64,000 nucleotides of DNA, taken from Balaenoptera acutorostrata. Taxonomy: Eukaryota > Chordata > Mammalia > Artiodactyla > Balaenopteridae. A program made the translations under genes and the position numbers. The stretch covers positions 8,552,016 to 8,616,015 of the forward strand of contig NC_080070.1 in NCBI RefSeq assembly GCF_949987535.1, written 5' to 3'. The notes under the pieces were generated by a model, which did not search any database, was not told the origin of the DNA, and was given only the letters and a program-made list of their open reading frames with translations. Below are positions 37,000-48,968 of this stretch, in pieces; position 1 is the stretch's first letter; every line of letters starts with the position of its first letter.

Positions 37000-37950
37000 C
37001 TGGGAAATAGTCCTCTGCCTTTTCCTTTTGTCTCTCTTTCTGTGATTGTGGTTTTCGTTCTGCAGACTGCAGCATTGTAGTTCTTCTTGCTTCTCCTGTC
37101 TGCTTTCTGGTGGATGAGGCTATCTAAGAGGCTTGTGCAAGCTTCCTGATGGGAGGGACTGGTGGTGGGTAGATATGGGTGTTGCTCTGGTGGGCAGAGC
37201 TCAGTAAAACTTTAATCTTCTTGTCTGCTGATGGGTGGGGCAGGCTTCCCTCCCTGTTGGTTTTTTGGCCTGAGGCGACCCAGCACTGGAGCCTACAGGT
37301 TCTTTGGTGGGGCTAATGGTGGACTCTGGGAGTGCTCTCACCAAATGAGTACTTCCCAGAACTTCTGCTGCCAGTGTCCTTGTCCCCTCGGTGAGCCACA
37401 GCCGCCCCCTGCCTCTGCAGGAGACCCTCCAAAACTAGCAGGTAGGTCTGGTTCAGTGTCCTGTGAGGTCACTGATCCTTCCCCCCCAGGGGCCTGGTGT
37501 GCACACTACTTTGTGTGTGCCCTCCAAGAAAGGAGTCTCTGTTTCTCCCCAGTCCTGTTGAAGTCCTGCAATCAAACCCTGCTGGCCTTTAAAGTCTGAT
37601 TCTCTGGGGATTCTTCCTCCTGTTGCCAGACCCCCAGGTTGGGAATCCTGACATGGGGCTCAGAATCTTCACTCCAGTGGGTGGACTCTTGCGGTATAAT
37701 TGTTCTCCAGTTTGTGAGTCGCCCACCCAGTGGTTATGGGATTTGATTTGTGATTGCGCCCCTCCTACCATCTCACTGTGGCTTCTCCTTTGTCTTTGGA
37801 TGTGGGGTATCTTTTTTGGTGAGTTCCAGTGTCTTTCTGTTGATGACTGTTCAGCAGTTAGCTGTGGTTCTGGTGCTCTCACAAGAGGGAGTGAGGGCAT
37901 GTCCTTCTACTCCGCCATCTTCAGTACATAATCTCCCAATTTTATTTTTA

Positions 37951-38066
37951 TCTTTCCTTCTCTCTCTCTCTCCTTTTCCTTCTCACTTCCTTTTCTTCTC
38001 TCTCTCCCATCTCTCTGCCTCTCCCCTACCACTTCTCCTTTCCTCCCCTTCCTCCCTTTTATTTTT
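37951..38066. repeat. Polypyrimidine (CT-rich) tract
   Basis: About 115 bases of almost pure pyrimidine on the plus strand lie just outside the full-length L1. Confidence 0.85.
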
Positions 38067-38099
38067 TTAAATATTTTGTTAGAAAATACATGAGTTCTA

Positions 38100-38290
38100 G
38101 AGGCTCATAAGCCTAGAGTTTAATCTTGGTTTGGACGCTTATCACAGTATTTACCATTTTTCCTGTGGTGAGTTAATTAACCCCTCTGAAGTTGTTCCTT
38201 CAGTTATGAAATGGAAACTGTGATACATAACTTGCAACGTTTTGGGGGTGGACTGAATGAGCCAATATATGTAAATGCCCGTGGTAAATG
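38100..38290 (+). repeat. MIR, degenerate
   Basis: TTAACCCCTCTGAAGTTGTT, TTATGAAATGGAAACTGTGA and TGAATGAGCCAATATATGTA follow the MIR order. Confidence 0.7.
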
Positions 38291-39350
38291 TTTAATACTA
38301 ATGCCATTTCCCCTCCATTTTTATCATTATCTAATTTGGAGATAATTATTTTTAAGTATTATTTACCCAACTATATAGGTAACAATATATTTAGCCTGAA
38401 CTCCAGATCCAATACCAAGAGAAAGAAAGAGTCATCATTTCTTCAAGAGAATTTAAAATATGAAGTGAAGGTCAAAGTGGCTGTGGCATTCCTAGTCAAC
38501 TATCACTCTGCAACATTATTCACTGTCATAAAAACTATCAGTAGCTGGTTTTGGTAAATAGTAAGCAAACACAACAGGGTAATTAGAATCCAGCTGCTAT
38601 TTGGGTGACTTAGTATTTTAGAGAAGTTTTGTCACTCCCTGATGGGAAAATAACAACCAACCAAACATACAGTCTTCGAAATAAAATTTATCTATTATTT
38701 CATCCATATGCAATTCTACATAGAAATGCCTAAAGATGAGTTCTTTTAAGTTTATTTCTTTGAACTTCTTTAACATTTCCTTTACTTTGCATGGCAATGG
38801 GATTTGATTCAATTATGAGTAAACAACAACAAAACTGCAAAATAATGTTGATGGGGTGATAGAACTATTTTGCAGCTTTTCTAAGGTTATGGATATAGAG
38901 TGTTCTTATTTGGATCTATGGAGATGCTCAACTCTAGGCAGAACTCTGAGTGGATAATGAGTTAATAATGCCATATCCCTGGTGGACATATGCCAATTTG
39001 GTTAAAATGTGAAATAGAGTTGTCTACAGGTTTTTTTCTGAAGCAACACAGAGAACAGGAAAATCTTTTCTTTGACTTATCTTCCTGACTAAAGTTGATC
39101 TACTTGATTCATTCAAATGGTCATCGCTGTAACCATATAAAATGATATTTCATTCGGCAACTTGATACCAGGCTCAAATGTACCTTCATCAGAAATGGAG
39201 AGATATGAGAATAAAATATCCCTCAACACCTCTAACATGTTGGTCTCACCTGTCTGATGCCATAGAGAGGTACATATTGCACAACTGAGGGAATAAATCA
39301 CTGCTACTCTAGAATTTCTCAGTTGTCCATTTAAAATATAATGTTTGCTG
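38291..39350. other. Unique intron
   Basis: Nothing gene-like was seen. Confidence 0.5.
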
Positions 39351-39351
39351 G

Positions 39352-39540
39352 TCAATTTTATGTATCAACTTAGCTAGGCGAAGGTGCCCAGTTATTCAAC
39401 CAAACACTAGCCTAGGTGTTGCCAAGTAGGTATTTTATAGATATCATTAAAGTCTATTATAGATTGACTTTAAGTAAGAGTGGTTATGCCAGATAATCTG
39501 GATGGGCTGATTCTATCAGTTGAAAGGACTTAGAGTAAAC
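39352..39540 (+). repeat. Old LTR-like repeat, possibly MLT2/ERVL
   Basis: GTCAATTTTATGTATCAACT, AAGGTGCCCAGTTATTCAAC, GGATGGGCTGATTCTATCAG and TTGAAAGGACTTAGAGTAAA follow a common old mammalian LTR-like repeat. The family name is uncertain. Confidence 0.5.
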
Positions 39541-39564
39541 CTGAGGCAAATGTTATTTAAAAAG

Positions 39565-39645
39565 TATTATCTTTGCCTTCCTTGTATTCTCATAGCATCC
39601 AGCAGAGTATTCTGTATTCAATAAATGTTGCTGAATAAATAACTG
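39565..39645 (+). repeat. L2 3' tail fragment
   Basis: ATAGCATCCAGCAGAGTATT and TTCAATAAATGTTGCTGAAT resemble the L2 terminus. Confidence 0.55.
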
Positions 39646-39737
39646 AGCAATTTCTCAATAATACTCTAGATATTTCCAAGATATTTTTATAGTAAAACTC
39701 TCTTTTTTTTCAATATCCTGTTTAAGACAGGTATTTT

Positions 39738-41300
39738 GAATGGAGCTGGAGGAATCAGGCTTTCTGACTTCAGACAATACTACAAAGCTACAGTATACTA
39801 CTGACACAAAAAAGACATACAGATTAACGGAACAGGATAGAAAGCCCAGAAATAAACCCACATGCCTATGGTCAGTTAATCTACGACAAAGGAGGCAAGG
39901 ATATACAATGGAGAAAAGACAATCTCTTTAACAAGTGGTGCTAGGAAAATGAGACAGCTACATGTAAAAGAATGAAATTAGAACATTCTCTAACACCATA
40001 TACAAAAATAAACACAAAATGGATTAAAGACCTAAATGTAAGACTGGATACTATAAAACTCCTAGAGGAAAACGTAGGCAGAACACACTTTGACATAAAT
40101 CACAGCAATATTTTTTTGGATCCGTCTCCTAGAGTGATGGAAATAAAAACAAAAATAAACAAATAAGACCTAATTAAACTCAAAAGCTTTTGCACAGCAA
40201 AGGAAACCATAAACAAAATGAAATGACAACCTACGGAATGGGAGAAAATATTTGCTAACAATGCTACCGACAAGGGATACATTTCCAAAATATACAAACA
40301 GCTCATACAGATTAATATCAAAAAAACAAACAACCCAATCACAAAATGGGCAGACCTAATTAGATATTTTTCCAAAGAAGACATACAGATGGCCAACAGG
40401 CACATGAAAAGATTCTCAACATCACTAATTATTAGAGAAATGCAAATCAGAACTACAATGAGGTATCACCTCACACCAGTCAGAATGGCCATGATTAGAA
40501 AGTCTACAAATAATAAATGCTGGAGAAGATATGGAGAAAAAGGAACCCTCCTACATTGTTGCTGGGAATGTAAACTGGTGCAGCAACTATGGAGAACAGT
40601 ATCCACACTGTTCCTTAAAAAACCAAAAATAGAGTTACCATATGATCCTGCAATCCCATTCCTGGGCATATATCCAGAGAAAACTCTAATTAAAAAAGAT
40701 ACATGCACCCCAAAGCATCACTATTTACAATAGCCAAGGCACGGAAGCAACCTAAGTGTCCATCAACAAATGAATGAATAAAGAAGATGTGGTATATATA
40801 CACAATGGAAAATTATTCAGCCATAAAAAACAACAAAATAATGCCATGTGCAGCAACATGGATGGACCCAGAGATTATCATATTAGTTAAAGTAAGTCAG
40901 ATAGAGAAAGACAAATATTATGATATCACTTATATGTGGAATCTTAAAAAATGATATAAATGAACTTATTTACAAAACAGAAATAGACTCACAGACATAG
41001 AAAACAAACTTTTGGTTACCAAGTGTGGGGGGTGGAAGAGGTAAATTAGGAGTTTGGGATTAACAAATACACACTACTATATATAAAATAGATAACCAAC
41101 AAGGACCTACTGTATAGCACAGGGAACTATATTCAATATCTTACAATAACCTATAATGGAAAAGAATCTGAAGAAGAATATATATATATATGAATGAATA
41201 TATATATATAAGTATATATAACTGACTCACTTTGCTATAAACCTGAAACTAATACACTGTACATTAACTATACTTCAATTAAAAATGATTAATAAAAACA
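39738..41300 (+). mobile_element. 5'-truncated L1, plus strand
   Basis: It starts abruptly within ORF2 (GCTGGAGGAATCAGGCTTTC). It includes MKLEHSLTPYTKINTKWIKD (39972 onward), the cysteine-rich [19 protein letters not shown] (where the first cysteine-bearing motif has drifted) and a 3' untranslated region. That region has CCTACTGTATAGCACAGGGA, an (AT)n expansion near 41180-41222, and the end ACTATACTTCAATTAAAAAT. It is antisense to CNTNAP2. Frames are broken several times. Confidence 0.9.
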
Positions 41301-41890
41301 TAATTTATCGAATCTGACCAATTAGCTTTATCCTCACTTTATGATGTCATTAAAATGTATAATTATCAAGATTATGTACAACCAAAAAAGTTTGATTTAA
41401 GCACACGAAGAGACAATTTTCAAATTCTACAGAGTGATATAGGATAACTTCAAAGTTCTCATTTATTTCTATTTTAGTCATTAAAAAATGAAGCTACACA
41501 CACATAGGCACTCACAAAATAAAATGCCAGCAATAAAAACAATCTTTATCATGCTATAGAAGGTCAATGTTCTTCAAAGTCTCACCTTAAAGCTCAAAAT
41601 GTTGGCAACTTGAAATGAGTACACTTTTAGTAGAAGTCAGACAAGCTATCCTCAGTAAATCTGACCTTAAGATTAGTTTATTAATCAAAATATTGGATTT
41701 GGCCCAAGGCCACTTGACAAAGAGTATTTCTAATCATAGACAGAAAAAGTAAATGCCAAGAGGGAAAATGTTCTTTCATGGTGGTTGAAGAGATGGGGTG
41801 GGTACAGATACTGCTGGGCTTAGTTCTATCCTCACTTTGGTGGCAGCACACTGACCTCTCTACATGTTCACACTTTCTTAATGTGTCAGG
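41301..41890. other. Unique intron
   Basis: No feature was recognised. Confidence 0.5.
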
Positions 41891-41894
41891 AAAA

Positions 41895-42075
41895 AAGGTT
41901 TATAGTAGGACAGATTTGCATTTGAACCCCAGCTTGCCCGCTTCCAGCTGTAGTGACGTTCAGTGAGTTTATTCACCTCTTTGAGCCCTGTGTTTGCAAA
42001 ATGGAGAGAATAAAATATACGTTGCATAACTTTGATAGTTAAATGAGATAAAATGTCATGGATGGTATTGGTCAA
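41895..42075 (+). repeat. MIR
   Basis: GACAGATTTGCATTTGAACC, CCAGCTGTAGTGACGTTCAG, CACCTCTTTGAGCCCTGTGT and TTGCAAAATGGAGAGAATAA match MIR on the plus strand. Confidence 0.8.
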
Positions 42076-42094
42076 TAGAATTTAATGGAAATCT

Positions 42095-43445
42095 CTACCT
42101 TTTTCTTTACCTCCTTTCTCAGAGCAGGTGTTCATTCTTTGCCAAGGCAATTTCATACTCTCTTTTCTCTTGTGGGACCTATTATGTTCCTTATTTGTCT
42201 TATAGCTTTAGCTTCATCCTCTTCGCTGCCTCCTACATTTATAAACTTACTCATAACTCCCTCATCCTTATAAACCCCAAACCCTCACTTGGGTTCTGCC
42301 TTCCGGTTAAGCAGCAATTCTATATACAGCCATCCCTTTGCCATGGAACTTTTTGAAAACCTTCACTTGTTTCCTTTTCCCATTCATTCTTCAGTGGCTG
42401 CACCCAGCAGACCCCACAGATGTGAAACTCCAGTGGCCTCGCAACAGCCAAAGCCAGGGGCTGACTTCCTTCTCTGATGTCTCACCACTGGCCACATCTC
42501 AGTTTCCCTGTTTTTGTTTTGTGCCCATTGATGGTTGAACACACACTTCCCTTCACTTCCCCGTTACAAGGCTTTCCTGATTGGCTTCTCTCCCTGCTGC
42601 TCTGAGCATTACTTCTCAGTCCCTTTAGTCAGCAGCATCCACTCCTTAAATTACTTTTTCAAATTAGTGTTTTCTTTCCTTCTGTTCTTTTCTTGCACCT
42701 CCCATGACCTCTTTGAGTCATCCTGTGAAGGCTTTACAATTGTTCATAGTCATCCATTTTACCTTTACCCCTGGGTACATGGGAAGACTGCATTTTCCCT
42801 TCCCCTAAAGTTACTCTACATATATGCAATCACAGATCCTGTTCATTCTACTGTCTAAACTTAAAACCGTCTTTCCTCCTAATTCCCAGTGAACCTACAG
42901 GTCATCCAGTCTCCTCTGTACTCCTGTGACATTGTACCAGATGGTCCATCATACAAACTCTGCCCTTCCTGGATTCTATCCTCCTCATCACAGCCAGAAT
43001 ACCCTTACTTACAACCATTTCCTTTGCCCTTGGAGCGAAACCCTTACCAACACTCAGAGACTCTGGACTGATCTCCTCAGTCTGCTTTCCTCTCTCTCAC
43101 CTTCACGTTCTCTGCTGCAGCCACTCTGACCTCTCTCATTTCCTTCAAAGTCCTGTGTTCCTTGACCTGCATCTCAGAATTACTGCACATTCTCACATCT
43201 CAAACCTAGATGTCCCCCTGCCATTTTTTTCTTAGTTAACTCGAATGAATCCTTCACATCTCAGCCTACATATCACAATTCCTGATACACAAGAAACAAT
43301 ACATATATATGGATTGATTATCTCATCCATTATTCCAGCCAAGACTTTGATCACCTCCTACCCACACTGCTGAAATAGTCTCTACTCTCCCCTGTGACCA
43401 TTCTGTCCCTTTTAACTACAGGGTCCTCTATGAAGATGCCAGTTG
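42095..43445 (+). repeat. Probable old L2 stretch, fragmented
   Basis: CT-rich, exon-like wording such as TGATTGGCTTCTCTCCCTGC, GCTGCTCTGAGCATTACTTC and CTGAAATAGTCTCTACTCTC resembles the coding part of L2. It is degenerate and internal limits are unclear. Short frames across it are not host genes. Confidence 0.45.
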
Positions 43446-44740
43446 CCTGGGTGTAGAATATTGCTAGATTTAATTTTCTAATTTTACCTTTTAGTTATTA
43501 CTATCTTCATTGCTTGTCCCATTTAATTGTATCTGCTAATGTCATTACAATTATTTAACATAATAATTAATTAGATAAATGATTAAGCTTTTGGTTAACA
43601 TACTGACTAGTCACAATGAAACTCATTCACGGAAAATGCCAGTCTTTAGTTGCAGTTGAGCAATGTTTTACCTATGTTGTTTCAAGAGTTAAACATCATA
43701 GTTTCTTATAATGCACATCACAAGCTGAAAATTCACTTTTTTGATAGCTTCACCAAAGTTTAGAAATTTTTTCTAAAAACAGGTTGTAAGTTACAATGCC
43801 AGAGTCATGTTTTCTTGTCTTTTGGATGCCACTAAATCACAGTTCAGTATCATTAAAGTATATTGAATTTTACACAGCTTACTTAACAGGTAAAAATTGT
43901 GACCATAACTCCTTTCCAATAGATACAAAATCTAATAGTAAACTACCCAAAAGGATGGATAATTTGTATTGTTTCTTTCCAAAAAAGAAGCAATAAAACT
44001 ATGACTTAAGAGAACAAAACTACATGGCATGATGAAAAGAAGCACTGGGAACAAATGAAATCAACACTAAATATAGTCAGAAAAATAGGAAACATATCAA
44101 CTTTATCTCTCTATAATTAAATATTTATATATGTAGGGAATAAATACTTCAGAAGAAAATGCTTAATTACAAAGTATAAAGTTTTGTAAAATAAATACAT
44201 GACAACAGTGCATCTGAAATATACAAATAAGCGTGTAAAATCAGGCTAATAGGTCTTATCCAAATATAGAGAAATACTTTTGCCATTTAAAAGCATTAGG
44301 ATTGTTGACTAAGTCTTGACTCAAGTGGGATCTAATATACTTTCTCCTGGTGTCTAATTTATCAAATTTAAGTTCTTGAGGTATTTGTTTTCAGAAGTAG
44401 ATTTCATTGTTTAAAGATTTCTGCCTTTCATTAAGTTCAGATATCAGTATATTTGCAGTTCTGGGGATATAAATATAAAACATGTTAACATACTTGTGGT
44501 TTTGGATAGTTATTAATGGTTGCTGTTTTTTTTTCCATTTGGGTAGAATTAATTTGTTTATTTTCAAATTGGTATGAAATAAAATAACCTTGTCTTTGTT
44601 CTGTGTCTTTTGTAAAGTTGATTAAGGACAACTGAATTAATAGTTACATTGCAAGGATAGATATGACCATAAAGAATGGCAAAAGCATTACTATAAAATT
44701 GATTCCGTTTAAAAATTTTGTAGTAATAAAAAGAAGTGAT
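43446..44740. other. Unique AT-rich intron
   Basis: Nothing recognisable was seen. Confidence 0.5.
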
Positions 44741-45055
44741 GGGACTTTCCTGGTGGCGCAGTGGTTAAGAATCTGCCTGTCAATGCAGGGGACACGGGTT
44801 TGAACGCTGGTCCGGGAAGACCCCACGCACCACAGAGCAACTAAGCCCGTGAGCCACAACTACTGAGCCTGCGTGCCACAACTACTGAAGCCCACGTGCC
44901 TAGAGCCTGTGCTCTGCAACAAGAGAAGCCACCTCAATGAGAAGCACGCACACCGCAACCAAGAGTAGCCGCTGCTCTCTGCAACTAGAGAAAGCCCACG
45001 TGCAGCAATGAAGATCCAACGCAGCCAAAGAAATGAATAAATAAATAAATTTTTT
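44741..45055 (+). mobile_element. CHR-type SINE, complete
   Basis: It starts GGGACTTTCCTGGTGGCGCA, has the tRNA-like head (GGGGACACGGGTTTGAACGC) and the CHR body, and ends in (AAAT)n. A short AAGTGAT-type match flanks it (44734-44740 and about 45059-45064), a weak target-site duplication. Confidence 0.92.
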
Positions 45056-45065
45056 AAAAAGTGAT

Positions 45066-45890
45066 AACATTGTAAGTCATATATTACTATCTTTGTAAAA
45101 GTTGTGAGAAACCATTAATGAGTAAATCTACATTTGTTAGCTAATGGTGTGGTACAACCAAAGATTTATCAAAATAAAAATGAGGTCCATATACATGTAA
45201 AATCAACTCTTTATCATAAGTATCATTAGCAACTACAGAGCCCCAAATGAACTCTTGAGGGTAAGGCTCTTAAAACAAAGAATAACATTTTAAGTACATA
45301 GCTATTACAAACCCATTTGATATCCATTTTAATTGCCATGACTATAATGAATATACTTTGTATTCAAACAGATGTCACAAGTACTACTACAGAAGTTCCA
45401 ATATAATTCAACCTTAGTTAAGAATGAGTAAATGGATATTTAAAATGGAACGTTACCAGGAAGGAGGGAAAAAACCAATTACAGAAAACATCAGCTCCTT
45501 AAAATAGCAAATTAAAGATTTGTATTAAATTGTATTCTTTCATACTTGGACATATACAGAATACAGTAATACAGGAAAACTTGCTATATCAACCACTCCT
45601 TTTCCTTGCCTCAGCTGTCTATGGATTAATTAACCCTGAAAATAGAAATTGGGATATGAAAAATGACTAAGAAGAGTAGGCTGAAATTCACTTTACAATA
45701 GTTAGTCTACAAAAAGGATTTTTAAAACACCACTATGCCAATTTATTTTAGCTGGAGGAACAGGTAGTTATGTATGCCATTTTATTTCAGTTGGTCAGAC
45801 AAGTTCTAATATTCCCTTTAATTTTCTCCCACACAGAGGACTGACGCCTTAAAATCCAAGATAAGAGACCTCATGCCATAAATTAAAGAT
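45066..45890. other. Unique intron
   Basis: No feature was recognised. Confidence 0.5.
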
Positions 45891-45892
45891 GG

Positions 45893-46060
45893 TATTTTTC
45901 AATGTATGGTTCACAGAATGACGCATGGATGTTTGTTAAAAGCAAACATTCCTGTGCCCCAACCAAGTTCTCCCGAGTCAGAATCACGGGAATCAGCATT
46001 GTGACGAGCAACCTGAAAATTCTGATGTACACACTTGTTTAAAAACAACTGACTGAAGGT
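45893..46060 (+). repeat. MER5A (hAT-type DNA element)
   Basis: TTTCAATGTATGGTTCACAG, CCTGTGCCCCAACCAAGTTC, AGTCAGAATCACGGGAATCA and AATTCTGATGTACACACTTG match MER5A order on the plus strand. Confidence 0.75.
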
Positions 46061-46099
46061 TGAATTAGGAAATATTTAAAACAATATATTTGTCATTTC

Positions 46100-46210
46100 A
46101 TTCCTGTCAGCAAACATTTATTAAGTCCGATCCTATGTGAGTAAAAATTTGATGCATGGAGGGTGTCCCCAAAGGCAAGAAGCATACGATAACATGATTT
46201 TCAATGCACA
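46100..46210 (-). repeat. L2 tail fragment
   Basis: GTCAGCAAACATTTATTAAG and TCCGATCCTATGTGAG resemble an inverted L2 terminus. The call is weak. Confidence 0.4.
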
Positions 46211-47000
46211 GTTTAGTAAGTACAAGAATAACCTTCAAATGTCTGCAAACACAAGGAATATAGTGTGCTTACTGTACAGATTAACAATTCACTCTTGATT
46301 TCAGTTTAGTAGTTCTTCCTCTGAAAAGGTGTCTGGAGGTTGAAGAGAAGTGTGTTTAGCTTATTATGAGAAAACGTAATGCAAGTATTTTTAAAAACAA
46401 ATTTATCCTGTTTCCTGATGGTTTTGGACATCCTGTGTTTCCAAAAGGAGGGTAATAAGTGTGTGAGGCTTCTTGGTGGCTGGGGGAAGGCACAGAGTGT
46501 ACCAATGAGGGAAGGGAAGGAATGAACTACAAGACCAGAACCGCTAACAGCAAACTGTTTCTTCTTACCTCTAGCCTAATTCTCCTGGTGCCTGGAACTG
46601 TAAGATAAACTTATTTGGAGGTTGCATTGTGTTTTTTAACCACGAGAGCAAAAATTCAAACAGTAAAAGTTGACTTTGGAGTTTAACAGAAGAATGGAAG
46701 AAAATAAAGAAAACAAAGGTGATGGTACCAAGTTATTTTTCTGGCCAGCAGTTTTCCCTCACACCATCCCCCTCCAGGACTGGAATCTTTGGAAGGAACT
46801 TCTGCAAGGAGCGCTCACTCACGAAACTGAGGGCAGACAAGCTGATGGGATTCATTAGCTGTGCCTAGTGCTCCGGATTTTCTAGAATCGTTGGTTGACT
46901 TTTCTTAACACTGGAAACAGGATCCAGTAAAAATAAAATAAAAGGCTGAAATAAGTGAAGGTGGATAGAATAACAGTTGTAGGGACCTTCAGGGATTTCC
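46211..47000. other. Unique intron
   Basis: No feature was recognised. The 62-codon frame at 46670-46858 has no support. Confidence 0.5.
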
Positions 47001-47004
47001 ATTG

Positions 47005-47515
47005 CCCACAGCTATGGTTCTCACAGTGGTCTCTAGACCAGCGATACCATCATCACCCGGAACGCATTGCACTAGCACGCTCAGGCTGCCATAGCAAAAT
47101 ACCATCTGCTGAGTGGCTTAAACAGCAGACATTTCTTTTCTTACAGTTCCGGAGGCTGTAAGTCCAAGATCAAGGTACTGGCCAGTTTGGTTTCTGGTGA
47201 GAGTGCTCTTCCTGACTCTTCCTCTTTTTATAAACCACCAATTCAGTCAGATTAGGAATCCAACCTTATAACCTCATTTAATCTTAATTATCTCCTAAAA
47301 GCCCTATCTCAAATACGGTCTCATTAGGGATTAGGACTTCAATGTGTGAATTTTGGGGGACACAATTCAGTCCAAAACACTCGTTACAAATGAAAATTCT
47401 GGAGCCCCACCTCAGACCTATTGAATCAGACATTCAGGGAACGAAGCCCAGCAGTTTGTGTCTCATTAATCCCTCCGAGTTATTCGCATGCACACTAAAG
47501 CCTGAGAAGCATGGG
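47005..47515 (+). repeat. MER5A split by an LTR insertion
   Basis: The left part (about 47005-47069) has TATGGTTCTCACAGTGGTCT and CATCATCACCCGGAAC. The right part (about 47379-47515) resumes with AATTCTGGAGCCCCACCTCA, AGACCTATTGAATCAGACAT and GCATGCACACTAAAGCCTGA. Joined in order they follow the MER5A consensus. Confidence 0.82.
47070..47378 (-). mobile_element. MaLR MLT1-type LTR inside MER5A
   Basis: The inverted LTR reads CAGGCTGCCATAGCAAAATA, CTTACAGTTCCGGAGGCTGT, AATCTTAATTATCTCCTAAA and GTGAATTTTGGGGGACACAA. An imperfect 5-bp direct repeat (GCACT and ACACT) may be its target duplication. Confidence 0.82.
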
Positions 47516-48050
47516 CCTCCAGGGAAAATTCTCAGCATCGCATTTAATTTCCTCCACAGTTTCTCCCATTTTTACTTTCCAACCTTATTTCTTACTGCTC
47601 TTTGACACGAACTCTGCTGCTGCTAAACTACTTCTCACCGTGGCCTGAAAGATCATTCGTATTCTGTCTTCCAGACTCTTGTTTACTCTCACCAACCTTG
47701 AATTGTCTTTCGACCTCTTTAATGAAGCATCACTTCAACATCCCAGCCACAGTCATGTCTTCTTTCTCCAAATAGCAGAAGCACTAATTGTCTGAACCAA
47801 TCGTTTTCATATTTTACAGATTTTAGTTTCTTAGAGTTCATAGGTTACACATGTCTGTAATTTTAGCACAAGGCTTTGCACATAAAAGCACTTAAATCTT
47901 CAAAACATTATATACTGTTTTGCTTATAACTCTTCTCTGTGACTCCCTACAACACTGGCTCCAATACAACACTAATTTGGGGCATCAAACAGTCCCTTGG
48001 TCTCTGACATAATGCCACTTCCAAAGTTGTTTAATAATAAAAAATCATCA
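47516..48050. other. Unique intron
   Basis: No feature was recognised. Confidence 0.45.
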
Positions 48051-48054
48051 ATAT

Positions 48055-48300
48055 ACTATTTGCTCTTTATTAAGTCCTTAAGTGCATCAAGACTTACAAC
48101 AGGAACTTAGTATATTCCCTGATTAAATTCTCACAGTCACCCTGAAATAGGCATTATGATCCCTCTTTGACTGAAAGACACTAGAAACTGAGGCAGAGAA
48201 GTTCAATGAACTCCCCCAAAGTCACATACCTGAGAAGCAGCAAGGCTGAAAAGTGTGAACCTATGTTTCTCTGACTCAAAGCACATGCTTTATTTCTATG
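48055..48300 (-). repeat. MIR, nearly complete
   Basis: Inverted MIR order: TTAAATTCTCACAGTCACCC, ATAGGCATTATGATCCCTCT, GAAACTGAGGCAGAGAAGTT, CCCAAAGTCACATACCTGAG, ending in TGACTCAAAGCACATGC. Confidence 0.85.
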
Positions 48301-48959
48301 TTATACTACAGATGAAGAGATTTAGTTTGCTGTCAACATAATGAATTTACTGCCAAGAATCCCAGAGTCTATGGCTCTTGTGGTAAAGATACCCTTCGTA
48401 AACTCTATCTTCTTTACCCCCAACACACACACGCACAAGTCCTGAAGCACTGCTAAAAGTAAGCCATCATGAAAAAAAAAGGGCAGACGTCTTGAGACCA
48501 ACAGATACTGTTAAATGACTACAGACAACACACAGCTCTAAATTCTATCGCTATTCTATATGCTATTTACCTGCAGACAGCCTTCGGAATTCTTTCATCT
48601 CTATGTTAGAGACAACTGAAGAACTCAAAGGGAATTACTTGAAAGTTCACAAGGAGCTTTGATAAACTTGTGCCCAAAGCAAATACTGATAATTATGCAC
48701 TAGAAGCACTCACACACACACACATATATGCATTTAAAATTTTAAAATCGCTAAGTTAGAAACAATGGAATTTTTTTGAAAAAATGGTATTTCTTAGCTT
48801 CCTTCTCCAGAAAGAAAAAACAAGTGGTTATATTTTACTTTCACAGCTGCCCGTGCTTTGAACACTGGACTGTTAAGATAATACGCCACACCTGTTGGAC
48901 TGTTCAGGTAATTCCAATCACCAGCTGAGACAGTAATTAAAAGTAACATTCCATTCTCA
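48301..48959. other. Intron 3' of the exon
   Basis: No repeat family was recognised. A (CA)n/(TA)n microsatellite lies near 48710-48729. As the proximal downstream intron this block may hold splicing elements, but none could be called. Confidence 0.45.
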
Positions 48960-48968
48960 GCCTACCTG
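48960..48968 (-). promoter_or_regulatory. 5' splice site CAG/GTAGGC
   Basis: The donor follows the G of the split codon after LLNTP. Exon bases CAG and intron bases GTAGGC fit the consensus, though G rather than A at intron position +4 is a mild departure. Confidence 0.85.

Larger units (their letters stand above)
32041..37934 (-). mobile_element. Full-length younger L1, inactivated
   Basis: This is an about 5.9-kb L1 in the sense direction of CNTNAP2. On the minus strand its 5' end carries the typical GAAGATGGCGGAGTAGAAGG start (about 37920), followed by a GC-richer 5' untranslated region, ORF1 (36999-36119), a short inter-ORF gap, ORF2 (36039-32190), and a short 3' untranslated region. The tail has drifted to (CTAA)n. 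A likely target-site duplication is CCCAATTTATTTTA (32027-32040) and CCCAATTTTATTTTTA (37935-37950). Frames are much better preserved than in the L1 at 3.8-11.1 kb, so it is younger. Stops and frameshifts in both ORFs make it inactive. Confidence 0.93.
1..48965 (-). other. CNTNAP2: CNTNAP2 intron downstream of the exon (partial)
   Basis: No further CNTNAP2 exon could be recognised between the donor and the low-coordinate window edge. The next expected coding segment begins GSPYTWW as I recall the protein, and it is absent from the open reading frames I inspected. At least 49 kb of this intron is therefore inside the window. Most identifiable content is retroposon-derived. Confidence 0.8.

Noticed and set aside
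37231..38070. Plus-strand open frames over the L1 5' region (up to 122 codons)
   Set aside because: They are antisense to the GC-richer L1 5' untranslated region and CT-rich flank, a common source of chance frames.
42085..43129. Cluster of plus-strand open frames as possible exons
   Set aside because: Composition and phrases suggest degenerate L2. The frames overlap in different registers, without splice-site order.
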